Below are positions 22,171 through 34,714 of a stretch of DNA of 64,000 nt, one piece after another. How positions within the stretch are numbered: the first letter of the stretch is position 1; each line of letters begins with the position of its first letter. The position numbers and the translations under genes were made by a program. The stretch comes from Hymenopus coronatus (lineage: Eukaryota > Arthropoda > Insecta > Mantodea > Hymenopodidae), in NCBI GenBank assembly GCA_030762935.1, contig CM060890.1:64048765-64112764 (forward strand), given 5' to 3'. The notes beneath the pieces were generated by a model, which did not search any database, was not told the DNA's origin, and saw nothing but the letters and a program-made list of their open reading frames with translations.

Positions 22171-22974
22171 TTAGTACTTTACGTCTGAGATATCCGCCAA
22201 AAAATTCGATGAAGGCATTTTACTTGAAATACATTTTTAGAGTCCCCAGTATTAAATAAAAAAACACAACTAGGTCTGCATGCATCGATGTGTTCCTGTG
22301 TGTTTCTGTGAACACCACAACTCGAAACCGAAAAGTCGGTGGAATATCTAATTGATAATTAGTTCAGCATCTTCCAAGGATGTGAATACGATTTTAAAGA
22401 AAATCCCTAGCCGCAAACACTTAACATGAAAATTGTGATTTTCTCCAAAACGGCTATGACAATTTTCATTAAAATACCGTATACTAAAGATACGTAAAAT
22501 GCATATCTTCAATTTTCTGGGAATACGAGTGCTTCAGAAGTCCTCTTCATTCTGGATGGATTTTGCATAACTGATAAACCATAGTAGATGGACTAAAATG
22601 TACGTCACAAAATAAGTAAATATTTAAAAACACTCTATTTGTCATATACGTTTTGGTGTGGAATTTACCATATCTGATATATTTCTTTATTTTAATTAAA
22701 ATTTTAAAGTCTTTAAATTTTCATTTCTTATTTATAAATGTTCAAGCAAAGGGACCCTAATTTCAACCACATAAAAAATATCTTTTGAAAGATCTGACTA
22801 TCGCTTTAGCCTAGTGTACTCTCTTATTTCCCTTCTAATTATAACGAACTAAGCAATAGACCATTTTTTGCTACTGTGCATCTTGATTAGATATAAGAAT
22901 AGAAGAATAAGCAGTGGTAAGAATTGTTTGTTTCAGAATGGGTAGGGAAAGCTATGTGAATGATACTCATCAGA
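22171..22974 (+). mobile_element. TAGA element, near full-length copy
   Basis: Diverged 5' end TTAGTACTTTACGTCTGAGA, then CAAAAAATTCGATGAAGGCA, a short TG tract near 22290-22310, CTTCCAAGGATGTGAATACG, and a 3' end TAGGGAAAGCTATGTGAATG then ATACTCATCAGATTTG at 22942-22977. The stem is weakened by point changes. Confidence 0.8.
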
Positions 22975-25900
22975 TTTGTTTAAAGAAATCCAATGATGTG
23001 AAAAATGTGACATGCTGCACTATGCTGTCTTAGGTCAATTCTATCAGAATCACAGCTAAACAATATAAGTGAACGAAATCGACGAAGAGGTGCAACGGTG
23101 TTCCTTTACCACTATAAATTAATTTGCAAAACTGCAACATAAATGTAGTTGTAATACTTTTTTCTAACTCTAACGTCCCATTTACTCTAATATGGAGTTT
23201 AGTTGGAAATTTGGAAAATCCACAATATATAGCCTAGAATAGTTTACTGAAATGAATACCAGTCATTATACACAACAATAGTAATATGTTTGCATTGAAT
23301 CAAAATTCTACTTGTGCGTTTATATAAATAAAATCTTTTACCGCCTACACTCATTGTTACAATCAAATTAAGAAACATGATGCATTTTTTAAAATATTCA
23401 CATTCAAAATTCAAGTTTTTCAATCAATGAGTTCACAAATAGATCTATCATATCACTTTTTTATATTAGAAATAATTATTGTAGAACAAGAAGTATTTTT
23501 GTACTCTCAAAACTGTTGATTTTTTAAAAATACAATAATTTCTAAAAATTGGAGTGTTATTTTGAAAAAGCATAGGAATATTAACTTTAATATTCTTTTG
23601 AGAGTGAGTATAACAATTTTAAAGCAAATTTTAAACAATTGCATTGTATGGAACATTTTTTTGGAAAAAGTTTGAGCAAAAAACGACGTTTAATTTTGGG
23701 CGTACAATGTCATTAAGCATGCGCCTGTCCATTTTTAGTTTCAGTTAATTAGTATTGTAATTGCGTCACGTGAGAAAATGCTGTATTTTCTTTAGGTATA
23801 GTATTTATATTATTTTATTATGAAAAAACAAATTTTAATTTCTTACATTTTTGGTCTAATTTCTCAGAATCGTCACCTTGACCCCTGATGTTTAGACGTT
23901 TTCCTTCAAAAGAATAAAGAATAAGTACAATAAGAAACTAGGAATGTCATTTCGACTGCGCTAGTTATGTTAAAAAATGAGAATCGCTTTTATGCATGGC
24001 TGGCGCGGATACCAGACTTTTTCCTTTTGAGAAGTTTAACGACCCATGGAAGATGCCTAAGAAAGACGAATGAGCTGACGAAACGGCTAATGTAGTGGCC
24101 TACATGATCACCTGGCATGTGCCTTTCCTGGTTGGAGGTAAAACACCAAGGGGGTGGGGGAAATGAACCACATAATCAGATTGCTAGCGGTATCTCAACT
24201 TGCTTATGACGTGCAACTGCTTATTGCTTCACAAAATATTTCCGTCTAGCATACGTAGCCCCAATTACACACCCGTCTTCACGAATGTCTGGTTCCCTTC
24301 GGGTCGATGAGGTAGGTACATATATTTTATACGGCTTCAGGCTCCACTTACGAAACAAATTGTTGCACGCTGATGAGGAGGTACATTCGCAGGAAAATGA
24401 GAACTCTACATTTTATCTTCATCTGATACTAAAACATTGCATGTATGTCAGGTACGCCTCTTTATGCATTATTGATACACAAAGTGTAGGCCCAGAACAG
24501 AGCATAATTCTGCGGATCGGTTGCTTTACTTTACTAAAACATGCCATTGTTAAAAAGGACTCCAAACACCCATTGACTTTAATCGGAGGTAAGTTTGTCA
24601 TGCCCAGGGCCGGATTTTGACTTAAAATGGCCCATAATTACCTAAAAATTACTCTTTTTAAAAAAATTATGTTAACAGTTACAAAGAAAAACAGTTAATC
24701 GATAGCTTGCATATCACATTGCTGTCTGTTCCGGACATTATAAATTGACAGAAATATTATACAAGGATGAGAGACAATGAATCCCTGCTATCATGTGTTT
24801 AACACTCCATACACGCACAAGGCTATTTGCTGCTACGCAAAAATCAAGCAGGTACAGACTGAGGGGCTCAATACAACAATCCAACGATCGTCCTCTTAAA
24901 AAATAAAGCCGCGTGTTACTGACATTAGCATTTGTGCCCGTTGATAATGTGCAATGTTTTGAACAACGCCGTAAAGAAGTTTCAGTTGAAGTGCTTCCTG
25001 TATTTCATTACTTGACGTCACGTATAACGGGCCCATGACAAAAGAGAGCTGACCACTTGGATATATAATTTTGTGGAACCAGTACTATTAGACATTAAAT
25101 AACGAACACGGGCATATAAGAAACTTGCAATCATGTGCAAGTCGCGTTTGAGAAACATCATATAAACTTTCATACTGATTTAAGTTGGGAAAAGAAGAGA
25201 GTGACATTCAGAATCGTTGTGGAATTCGTATTGGGAGACGCGTTAAGTCACAACCGAAGAAATTGTGGTTACAGCTACGCCAAACCCGAAATATCGTACA
25301 AGAATACCAGACCTGCGCTGTCAACAGCCACCTTAATTACATGAGAAAACTTGGGTATTCAGTTTACTCTGCAAATGAAAATTTAAAATAATTTTGCATA
25401 TTAATACTCATCCCGTATTGTATTATGTTATATCATTCGGGAAAATGGAAATGAAAGCAATCCACTAATTATGTGTCGCAAGTGTCGAAAAGCGTCTTTT
25501 TGAGAATGTTATTATGGAATATGTAGGGAAGCATTCGGGTTCACATTGAGACATTTCCTAGGCAACTGCAATGGCTGTTTTCACCATGGAAGGTGTTACC
25601 TGGAAGAAATCATTCCAACAAGGAAATATTCTGCCATTCGCAGCATGTAAACAATAACAATTATTATCGATATAGATGGTAAGGAATTGAAATGAGGGAC
25701 CAGGAAACACGACGTATGTGAAAAACCGTTCCAGAATTGTTCGCCTAGCAAGCCGAGCAGGCCAAAGGAAAAATTGAGTTTTATGAAAGGCATTGCCAAC
25801 TGTTGTAGGGCATATTTAATTCAGCAGTTGCTTGAAGGAAAATGAACAGATTTTGGGACTCGCCACAACTAAATTATGTTTTTGTGGCAACTTCCGACCA

Positions 25901-26709
25901 GAAAGTGTGACTGGAGTGCTCTGCGGTAAGCCACAGCAATCCGAAATGCTTCCCCAGCTACTGCTATTACGTGGCATGCCCTACGCTAGACAGCGGGAGG
26001 ATATTAGTACAAAACTTCGTACTATACAAAACTAAATTAAAGTGAAAGTTGCTGAGAAAATTGTCGATCTTACAACAACTTAATCTGTGTTCACTCGAGC
26101 TTAGGAAGATAATAGAGTTCACCTTAAAGTTGCTTTACTAACAAGGATACAAAGCAGCACTGCGGTTTGTGGTTAGTGCGACCCTCCCGTAACGAACGAA
26201 GTATTTGACGACAGCCGCCGATGGGTGAGGACGGTAATCAAAAGGTTCGCTTGATAGTTACCTGCCTTGCTTGTATCCGTGTTATAACACAGACTGTGAC
26301 CTTGCAATTATGTGCTTGGTAGTTTCGCAACGTTAATTCCTCTAATTCCCTTCTTCAGATACTTCATTCGCGGCAATTTCCTCAGGGCATTTTGGAATCA
26401 ATGTTCTCTGCAGTTAATTCCTTCACTGCAGGCTTCATTTAAAACTGTATATATGTAAATGCCAAACAGAAGCTATTATTATGCTATTTCATTCTGTTCG
26501 TGGCCAAATATAATTATGAAGTACACTGCATACACTGCATTCTAAATATTTTAAAACATGTATACCAGAATGTGCCTCAAACATTATTTGTCTTTAGAGC
26601 CGCTATAGAAACGCCCCTCTCTTTACTCCGGCTCTTCATTATTTATAAATACTGATAACTTTTGGTTTCAATCCACAGCTTACCTAAGTCAAAGATAAAT
26701 AAAAACTAT
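22975..26709. other. Unassigned AT-rich stretch
   Basis: 3.7 kb with no recognised mobile element or gene. A 111-codon frame at 24285-24620 ends at a donor-like GGAGGTAAGTTTG but has no recognisable domain. Short frames at 25135-25391 and 25832-26035 are likewise unassigned. A less AT-rich patch lies at about 25880-26000 and 26170-26290. Confidence 0.4.
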
Positions 26710-26795
26710 TATTTTAGGGCTATAGTAGTTCTTTCATTCATTCTAAGTTTAAAATAGATATGTCAGATAGATGTTTACAGCCAAAGGCAATGGCT
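26710..26795 (+). repeat. Local direct repeat, unit 1
   Basis: TATTTTAGGGCTATAGTAGT then TCTTTCATTCATTCTAA and an AGATATGTCAGATA block recurs 199 bp downstream at 26909. It is a local duplication with point differences in the distal part. Confidence 0.85.
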
Positions 26796-26908
26796 AAATA
26801 TATTAGCTAAATATATATGCAGAGAATGCATTCGTGGTCGTATTACGAGAAATTACTTGCCCAGTATTTAGCTGTTTCTAAAAGATTTTATTTTATTAAG
26901 ATATATTT

Positions 26909-26992
26909 TATTTTAGGGCTATAGTAGTTCTTTCATTCATTCTAAATTTAAAACAGATATATTAGATATATATTGCAGCCTAAAGCAATATA
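26909..26992 (+). repeat. Local direct repeat, unit 2
   Basis: Second unit of the 26710 repeat. The first 45 bp are nearly identical and the remainder is more diverged (GATATATTAGATATATATTG). No coding content. Confidence 0.85.
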
Positions 26993-27736
26993 TATATGGG
27001 TGATACGTCGTGAGACACATGTTTCAGCGTTAGACTATGTTATAATGCCAAAAAGTTGGTATACTTTACCACATAGAATATTTATGTGCGATTCCTTTGT
27101 AATAAAATAATTGCAAAGAAATGATACGACGATCTATAGACAGTACCTCCTGTTGCCTCACAGATAACCTATCCTTTGTATTGTGAATAATGCTGCACCT
27201 ACAATGAGATGCAAGCGCAGACGTAACGTAAGCTTAAGGCTTTGCACTCATGTCATTTAATATAACCATTCACATAGAAACACGCAAGACGCTACGCAAA
27301 CTCCAAACTTGATCCTTGTGTGCAAGGAGGAGGAGTTCTGCTTCTTTTCTCTATGCATTGTCTGTGAATTCAATAACAGAATATAGAACTGCAAGATTTT
27401 ACAGGGTCTGCTGCACATTCATGCTCTTTTGTTTAGCCGTACAGTGCCGCGCCATCTCTAATTTACCTCAATAGGTTATAACAGTCTCCTTGCGAATCCT
27501 CCTTTGATTTAATGAATGTAACTCATAAGAGGTTCTCATACATTGAAGGCGCAGAGAGATAATTCATAGTTCATTAAAGTGTAGCTTTATCACTTTCTGC
27601 AGTCTCTATGCTTGTACTACTTGCATCTTATTGTGTGTGAATGTAGCTTATCTTTATCCATTGTTGATGAACGAAAGTTAACCGCCGTATTCTTACAAAG
27701 GAAAACTCAGCGATATCGCAAAAAAAGTTAGAAAAA
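26993..27736. other. Unassigned stretch
   Basis: AT-rich, nothing recognised. It ends in an A-rich run before the next TAGA copy. Confidence 0.4.
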
Positions 27737-29434
27737 TCTGATGTGTTCCATTCACATGACTTTCTCTACACCTCTGTAACAAATTATTGTTAAAAAGCTT
27801 ATGCCTCTATTTACTTCACGCTACTCGAGAACAAATTAGCAGAAATAGTTTTATTATTTGTTTCCTTGTAAGTGGAAGAGAAATAAGGGAGTACCATAGC
27901 TTAAAGTGATAGTCAAAACCGGTTGTTATGTGACAAGTTCCTTTGTTTATATGGACGGGAGCTGACAAATTCCTATATGAGAAAAGTAAGGTTTTCATAG
28001 CTGAAACCAAAAACAAATGTCTTGTGTAGTAAGTTTTTATCTAAGTCTTACGGTTTAGCAGTTATACAAAATTCAGTAAAATTCATCCAGAATCAAGTAG
28101 TCTTGAGAGGCTATTCCAGAAAATTACATTTTGTTTGTCAGTTAAATATTTTTCATATTTGATATTTTAATCAAAATCGTTAGAGCCATTTTTGCAAAAA
28201 TCAAAATTTTCGAAAAAAGTTCCACGTAAGGGGTAGTTTGGGGTGGAGGGATTTTTTTCAAAACCTTCGTGTTGCATCCCTGGAAGATACTAAACTTAAA
28301 TACCAAGTTTGGTATTTTACCGATTTTTCGTTTTTGAGTTATCGTGTTCACAGACACACGGACACACACACACACACACGGACATTTTTGTGAAAATGCT
28401 TTTTACTTTCTCTAGCCCCGTATGTACAATGTACATAGGAATAGGGAAGTATTGTATTCCACCCAAAAACTCGATACCGAGATTTCACCGGAAATATATG
28501 TTTTAGGGTCCCCTGTATCCAAAAAAAAAAGCATTTTCACAAAAACGTCTGTGTGTGTGTGTGTGTGTGTGTCCGTGTGTCTGTGAACACGATAACTCAA
28601 AAACGTAAAGTCGGTAAAGCACCAAACTTGGTATTTAAGTTTAGTGTCTTCTAGGGATGCGACACGAATATTTTGAGAAAAATCCCCCCACCCCAAACTA
28701 CCCTTTACATGGAAATTTTTTAAAAAAAATTTGATTTTCTTAAAAATGGCTCTAACGATTTTGATTAAAATATCGTATATCAAAGATATTTAGCTGACAA
28801 ATAATATGAATATCTTGAATTTTCTTGGAATAGCTTCCGAAGACCTGTTTATTCTGGATGAATTTTGCTTAATTTGGCATAACTAGTAAACCGTAAGAGA
28901 TAGACAAAAACTTACTATACAAAAAATGTAGGTCTTGTTAAAATACACAAGTTATGCCATGTACATTTTTCTCGTGGAGCTTACAGTTTTTGCGGTATTC
29001 ATTGTTATTAGTTTCAGTTGTAAAGAATTTATACTTTTCTCAGACGGGAGTGTGCGGTTTTCTTTGTTCTACTCCTGGCTAAGAAAAGAAGGGATTTTTA
29101 ATGACAATCGCATAACGACAGCTTTTAAAACATTTGACTATGGCTTTAACCTAGTGTATTCCCTTATTTTTTCCTACTTATAAGGAACTAAGTAATAAGA
29201 ACATTGTGCCAATGAGTACCTCGATTAACCAGATGCGGAAAGAAGAATAATCTTATGTAAGAAGTTATGTAGAACAGCTAGAGAAAGTAATGTGAGTGTA
29301 GCACAGCAGATTTTTTCGGATATAAGTGACCCTAAAACATATATTTCCGGTGAAATCTCTGTATCGAATTTTTGGGTGGAGTGCAATACCTTCTCTATAC
29401 ACTATGCACATAGTGCGTGTAGAGAAAGTAAAAA
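27737..29434 (-). mobile_element. TAGA element split by a nested copy
   Basis: Its two parts are 27737-28404 and 29311-29434. The left part runs from TCTGATGTGTTCCATTCACA to the (CA)n tract (28363-28378) and AAAATGCTTTTT. The right part resumes TTTTTTCGGATATAAGTGAC and runs through the terminal palindrome to AGAGAAAGTAAAAA. Uninterrupted copies read AAAATGCTTTTTTTGGATTC at the same point, so the join is exact and lies in a T-run. Confidence 0.9.
28405..29310 (+). mobile_element. TAGA element, nested full-length copy that defines the ends
   Basis: A 906-bp copy inserted into a sister copy in opposite orientation. The 5' end is ACTTTCTCTAGCCCCGTATG, preceded by five T. The 3' end is TAGAGAAAGTAATGTGAGTG then TAGCACAGCAGA, followed by six T. 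It contains a (GT)n tract at 28549-28573, the internal hairpin CCAAACTTGGTATTTAAG near 28622 and the conserved GATGCGACACGAA block. This copy fixes the termini used for all others. Confidence 0.9.
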
Positions 29435-30829
29435 ACGAAGTCTGAAGAAATCTCTGAGAAACCTTGCACAAGAATCAGACATTTCGCAAACCACGGCTTG
29501 GAATGCCACTAAACTTTAAAAAGGAAGTGTGTTTAAAAAATTAAGTTCAGGAATTGCAATCACGCGATAATGTTAGTAAAGTTAATTTCTGTAGCTGTTG
29601 CTCCTCTACAGGTAATATATTTTACGAAGTATGGTTTTATATAGATGGTCATTAAGACTTAATTAGTGTTACAGCACATCATTTAAAAAAGTGTGAGAGA
29701 ATTATGGCGGCACAAAGGACATAACCCATCATCTATGAAGCATTTTTGTGGTGAATATTGTCATGAAAATCCGTGCGCTAGAATTTATGGTGTTATGAAT
29801 ATCCAGTTTTGCCGCCAAAGTGCTTCTTGGTGTGAAGACATTTTTCGTTAGGCCGGCCACGCGTCGAAATGAAGGCAAATAAAACGGCAGTAACTGATAA
29901 ATTACACACAAAATCTTTTGCGTTATATTCATACGACTTTCTCAACCAATCCTACAATAAAGTATTGTTGCAAAAATCTTTTCCACCCACTTTTTTCGGT
30001 GGATTATCATCCGGAAGGGGGGGGGGGGAGCGGAGAATACGAATTAGCGCCTGAAAAACAGTATTTGAAGTTCAGCCAATAAAGAAGATTACCTCGGAAA
30101 TTGTATTTTTGTCACAAATTTTACGACTATTTTTAATGGATTAAGTTGATTACATTTTATTTGGCTTGTGAGTATCTCATTATATTTATTATATTTAAAT
30201 AAAAGCCGCATGAATCAACTGTTTATTTTTTATAACATGTTCCTTAGAACATGTTGAGAAAATTGAATGAAAATCTTTGCTTTGTAAACTAAACATAAGC
30301 TTGACATGACATTTTGTAATCGTGCAACGTTTCCTTTCTGAATTAGGCTAATCACAGACATCCGAGGTTTAATGACTGACAAAGACGATACATGTTCGAG
30401 AGCTTCCCCCTTCCTAAAATATTTTATGCTTATGTGAGCATTTATGGGATGCTGTTGAATTGAATACAATACCCATTTTACATTACGCAAACGATATAGA
30501 AAACAGAACGATTTTTTACAGACAAAAGCGAATGCTCTGGCATATTCGAGTTTATAACAGAAGGCGATTTCAGAAATCATGTCTGAAGTTTGGGTAAAAC
30601 GTTTAACAGAATACACAAACAAGAAAAAACATCAACACAAGAGTGAGTTATTAAAGGAAGGGTCGATAGTAACAATGGTTTAGATTTAATATATTAAGTT
30701 GTAAAATAGCGTAATAAAATAAAAATAATCTGGCTTGAATGCAAAATATCTGTAGTTATGTTCAGTTCTAAAGTACGAACAATGCAGTGTAGAACGATTC
30801 AACACTAAATGTCTATGTGAATGTTACAC
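29435..30829. other. Unassigned stretch
   Basis: AT-rich. A G-run of about 12 lies near 30017-30028. A minus-strand 130-codon frame at 30230-30622 is the longest non-transposon frame of the region but shows no domain, signal peptide or splice context. Confidence 0.4.
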
Positions 30830-30965
30830 AGAGTGTACGCAAGGGGCTGTATGTGTGAACTATCCGTCCACGCCCTTAATCTAACACAAAGTCCATAGAC
30901 CATGATGAGAGGCTTCGATCTCCCCACACTTAACTAAACTCTTGAACACACCCTTTGGACAATGG

Positions 30966-30974
30966 TATATAAAG
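30966..30974 (+). promoter_or_regulatory. Candidate TATA box TATATAAAG
   Basis: TATATAAAG is followed about 30 bp later by AGAGCACTTCCATCTCACTC, a plausible start region. A less AT-rich patch (30840-31085) surrounds it, unlike the flanks. A short leader CCCAGCGAAGTTGTGGAAAA leads to an ATG at 31053 with only seven codons before TGA. It could be a real TATA promoter of a gene whose exon continues out of view, or a transposon promoter. No product can be assigned. Confidence 0.35.
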
Positions 30975-31303
30975 AGACAGACGCGGAAACAGAGCACTTC
31001 CATCTCACTCGCTCCCAGCGAAGTTGTGGAAAACACGCGCTAGACTTCCAAATATGAGAAGAGACACACGCACGTGATACTCAGCCTATCATTTCACACC
31101 TACCGTAGGCAATTTCTTCTTAATAGCTCTCATTGAGTGTACTGCTTACTACACAGAACCTTTGTGTGCAATACTTTTGCCGCTATGGAAGTTTAAAGAC
31201 TTCCCACATTACTACTACCATATTTCCAATTATTTCACCACATTTAAAACTGGATAACAAACTAAAATGCATTACAACAAAGAACACATTCACTGAAAAA
31301 AAA

Positions 31304-32087
31304 TCTGATATGTTACACTCACATGACTTTCTCTAGCTGCTCTACAAACATACTTCTTACAAAACATCGTCTTTCTACACCATGCTAATCGAAAAAAAAA
31401 CATTAGCAGAATATTCTTATTACTTAGTCTGCTGTGGTTAGGCGATTGTCACTGCATATCGCTTCTTTACTTGGCCGGGAGTACAACAAAAGAGAAACGG
31501 ACACATCCTGTCTGAGAAAAGTATAAGTACTTTACAACTGAAACTAATAACAAGGAATACCTTGAAAACAGTAAACTCCACAAAAATGTGTGTATTTTAA
31601 CCAGATCTGCATTTTTTTTTGTTTTGTTTTTGTTTTGTTTTTGTGCAGTAAGTTTTTTGTCTATCTCTTACAGATTACTAGTTATGCAACAATCAGTAAA
31701 ATTCCTCCAGAGTAAACAGGTCTTCGGAAGCTATTCCGAGAAAGTTCAAGATGTACAGTTTATTTGTAATGGAAACGGCTTAAATATGTGGTATTTTAAT
31801 CAAAATCGTTATAGCCATATTTAATAAAAGCAACATGTTCGAAATTTTTCCATGTAAAGGTTAGTTTGGGATGGGGGAAAATGTTCATGTCGCATTCTTG
31901 GAAGATACCGAAATTATTTACCAAGTTTTGCACTTAACTGTATTTTTATTTTTGAACTATGCTGTCCACACACATACACACAAACACACAGGGACCTTTT
32001 TCTAAAAATGTTTTTTTTTTATTCAGGGGGTCCTAAAACATGTATTTCCAGTGAAATATCGGTATCAAATGTTTTGGTGTAATATTC
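31304..32087 (-). mobile_element. TAGA element, 5'-truncated copy in tandem
   Basis: Plus-strand order: TGATATGTTACACTCACATG, ACTTTCTCTAG, body, CA tract (31967-31989), a T-run and ATTCAGGGGGTCCTAAAACA. It then breaks off at GTGTAATATTCT, before the terminal palindrome. The next copy starts immediately in the same orientation. Confidence 0.85.
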
Positions 32088-32818
32088 TACAAACAAGCTA
32101 TTCTTACAAAAGTTTATTCATTTATTTACATGTTAATCGAGGTAAACAATAGCAGAAGTTGTCTTACTACTTGCTTCCTTGTAAGCAGAAGGGAAATAAA
32201 ACAATATACTAAGTTAACGCGATAGTCAAATGTGTTATAAGCTGGTCGCTATGTAAACAACTGAAATTAAGTTTTCTTTACGTGGTTACGAGTACATCAA
32301 AAGAAGTATGAAACAAAAGCTGAGTTCCTATTTGAGTAAATTTTAAGTACCTGGTTTAAAATTGAAGCCAATAACAAGGAGCATCATGGAATCGGTTGAC
32401 TCAACGAAAAAAAAAAAAAAAAGGATATGTCATAAATTGTATGTTTTAATGAGATGTGTATTTTTTGTGAAGTAAGTTTTTGTCTATCTCTTACAGTTTA
32501 CCAATCACACAAAAGTCATTCAGAATGAAGAAGTTTTCTTAGAACATTCCCGAACATTTAAGATATACATTTCGTTTGTCATGAAAATATCTTAAAAATA
32601 TGTAATTTTAACAAAATCGTTGGAGCTATTTTAGAGAGATTCAACATTTTCGAAAAAATGTTTCATGCAAGGGTAGTTGGAGGAAAGGATTTTCTTTCGT
32701 GTCGCATCCCTGGAAGGTACTGAACTTAAATACCAAGTTTGGTATTTAACCGAGTTTTTATTTTTGAGCTGTACTATCCACAGATGCGCGCATGTGTCAC
32801 ACACACTCATACACAGAA
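32088..32818 (-). mobile_element. TAGA element, truncated at both ends, tandem partner
   Basis: Begins inside the 3' end of the element (ACAAACAAGCTATTCTTACA), lacking stem-loop and subterminal repeat, and ends just after a mixed CA/CG tract near 32785-32815. A17 at 32409-32425 interrupts the body. Same orientation as the copy before it with no spacer. Confidence 0.8.
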
Positions 32819-34614
32819 AATAATCCCAGAAGCAAAGCCAACTAAATTTGAGATCTCGAAGGCTATACTGTTAGCTTGGTCCCATGGTATGTTTCTCGAA
32901 CTCAATGGTTAAATTCTGATAATTTTGATTTGAACATGATTTGCTCTTAAATTATAGTTCTAAATGCGCTTACACTTTTAAAATGACTCCCTGTTGTTTT
33001 CATTAAGGCTTTCGAATATATAGTGATAAAATTTATGACCTGCAACTTGCAAATCATGAATATTTTATTCAATAAAACGGGCAGTGGGATTCAAAAAAGG
33101 TCAATTGAAACGAATCGTCGATGTTTATCCAGCAGTAGTGTATTTATTTTTTCTGTTCATGACACATTAGTATACATTTTGTAGTACTTTGAAGATTGAT
33201 GCGATTTGAATTCTTAATTTCTTGTCAAGCTTCTATACTACTAAATTATCTTCTTTTTTCCCCCTAGGTAACGCAAATTTTCTCGATAGCATTTATACAT
33301 TCGTTTCAAATTAAAACACCGCAATCACCCTTAAAATGAATTAGACTTCATTGATCCAAATTGCGTTCTTGACCAACGCAAGAATAATTGTTTAAAGAAT
33401 TTCGTTTCTTAGTAATTCTTTCAGATCTGAAACAATATACTCCTACCACGAATATTTTACTACTGTTTTTTTTAATTCAGGTAAAACCACATTTCAGAAG
33501 ATATCTAACGATTATTTTACTTGTCAATTATTTATCACAGTAGTACCTGAAGTCGCTAGACATAGGTTAGCTGTTTCTATCTCTTTTCGAGTCCACCTCG
33601 TTTTATTCTCTTCTATACTCTTGTCAACTCAAAGATATGTTTGGACTGTCCATTTGGGCCCATTCCAATAAAACGTATTTACTATTTTAGTCGCTTTTGT
33701 TTAATACCTTTAACTTTGAAAAGTTTCACATTTAGTTTTCTCTACTTTCCTCAGTTATAATTTTATTTAGGTTGTCAACCATAATCAACTATCATTGTTT
33801 CTTGATTAATATACGAGTAAATATACTTTAGACCATGGGATCGAACGCAGATTCCTTCTCATCGGTTCTCCTTTGCTAATGATGTCTAATGCATGATCTC
33901 TTATATTAACAGTAACTCTTACAGTCTCTCCATAACGCTTAAATGCTATAAATCTTACCAAAAATCATGATATTAAGCTCAAATATGAAATTAGTTTATA
34001 CAACAGCTCTACATATGTATGTATATACATATCATTTGTAGCAGAACGAAGTATTAATCACCTCATCTTTTTAGCAAAGATCAAAATGCTTATTTTCTTC
34101 AAATTTTCTGCGTGTGTGTGTGTTCGGTTCTTAACGCATTACATTTTTTCTTTACCTTGCTTTTTATTTATTTGTTTATTTTTTGTTTGCTTCGGCTGAA
34201 TTAATGTCTGTGAATTATGCAATATTTAACAGCTAAAACATACGTTTACATCTTCGTTGTTTAGTGGGTTAGCGGCTATTCCTTGCTTCTTTCTTGTTTG
34301 CAAGCAGGAATTTGCCTGGCTGAGGGATTGAACTTAGGCAATTGGTCTGTGTGGTTTTCAAGTCTATCTTTATGTTTCTTCTACTCTTTAATTTTAAACG
34401 TTTTCAGGGAATAGTAATTAATGTTCTGAAATCGTTGATTATATCTTTGTATATAAAGAATGTTTTCCTATTTTATTACACATCGCTTTAATAACGTGAT
34501 CATTGCGATGGATTTGTTAAACAGATACCTCATGGCTTGAAGAGTTGTGGATAGCTAGCTGTTTTAGAGCATCCCTGTAACATGCCATGCTGCACGTTTC
34601 CACAGAGGCCTTAG
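32819..34614. other. Unassigned AT-rich stretch
   Basis: 1.8 kb with nothing firm. TAAGTTCAATCCCTCAGC on the minus strand near 34320-34337 is a possible B box of a decayed tRNA-headed repeat. Confidence 0.4.
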
Positions 34615-34631
34615 TGCTCGCTCGCTCGCTC

Positions 34632-34712
<81 letters not shown>
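34615..34712 (+). repeat. Compound microsatellite (CTCG)n-(CT)n-(TA)n
   Basis: CTCGCTCGCT units, then about 24 CT units, then about 20 TA units up to 34712. Open frames on both strands across it are artefacts of the repeat. Confidence 0.95.

Positions 34713-34714
<2 letters not shown>

Noticed and set aside
24285..24620. 111-codon forward frame ending at GGAG|GTAAGT
   Set aside because: Donor-like end is interesting, but the peptide has no recognisable features and there is no acceptor or continuation.
30230..30622. 130-codon minus-strand open frame
   Set aside because: No recognisable domain, signal peptide, splice context or conserved neighbour. Length is within chance for this window size.
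30780..31300. Solo LTR of an LTR retrotransposon
   Set aside because: A TATA box and leader-like sequence are present, but no TG...CA ends, target-site duplication or primer-binding site could be found.
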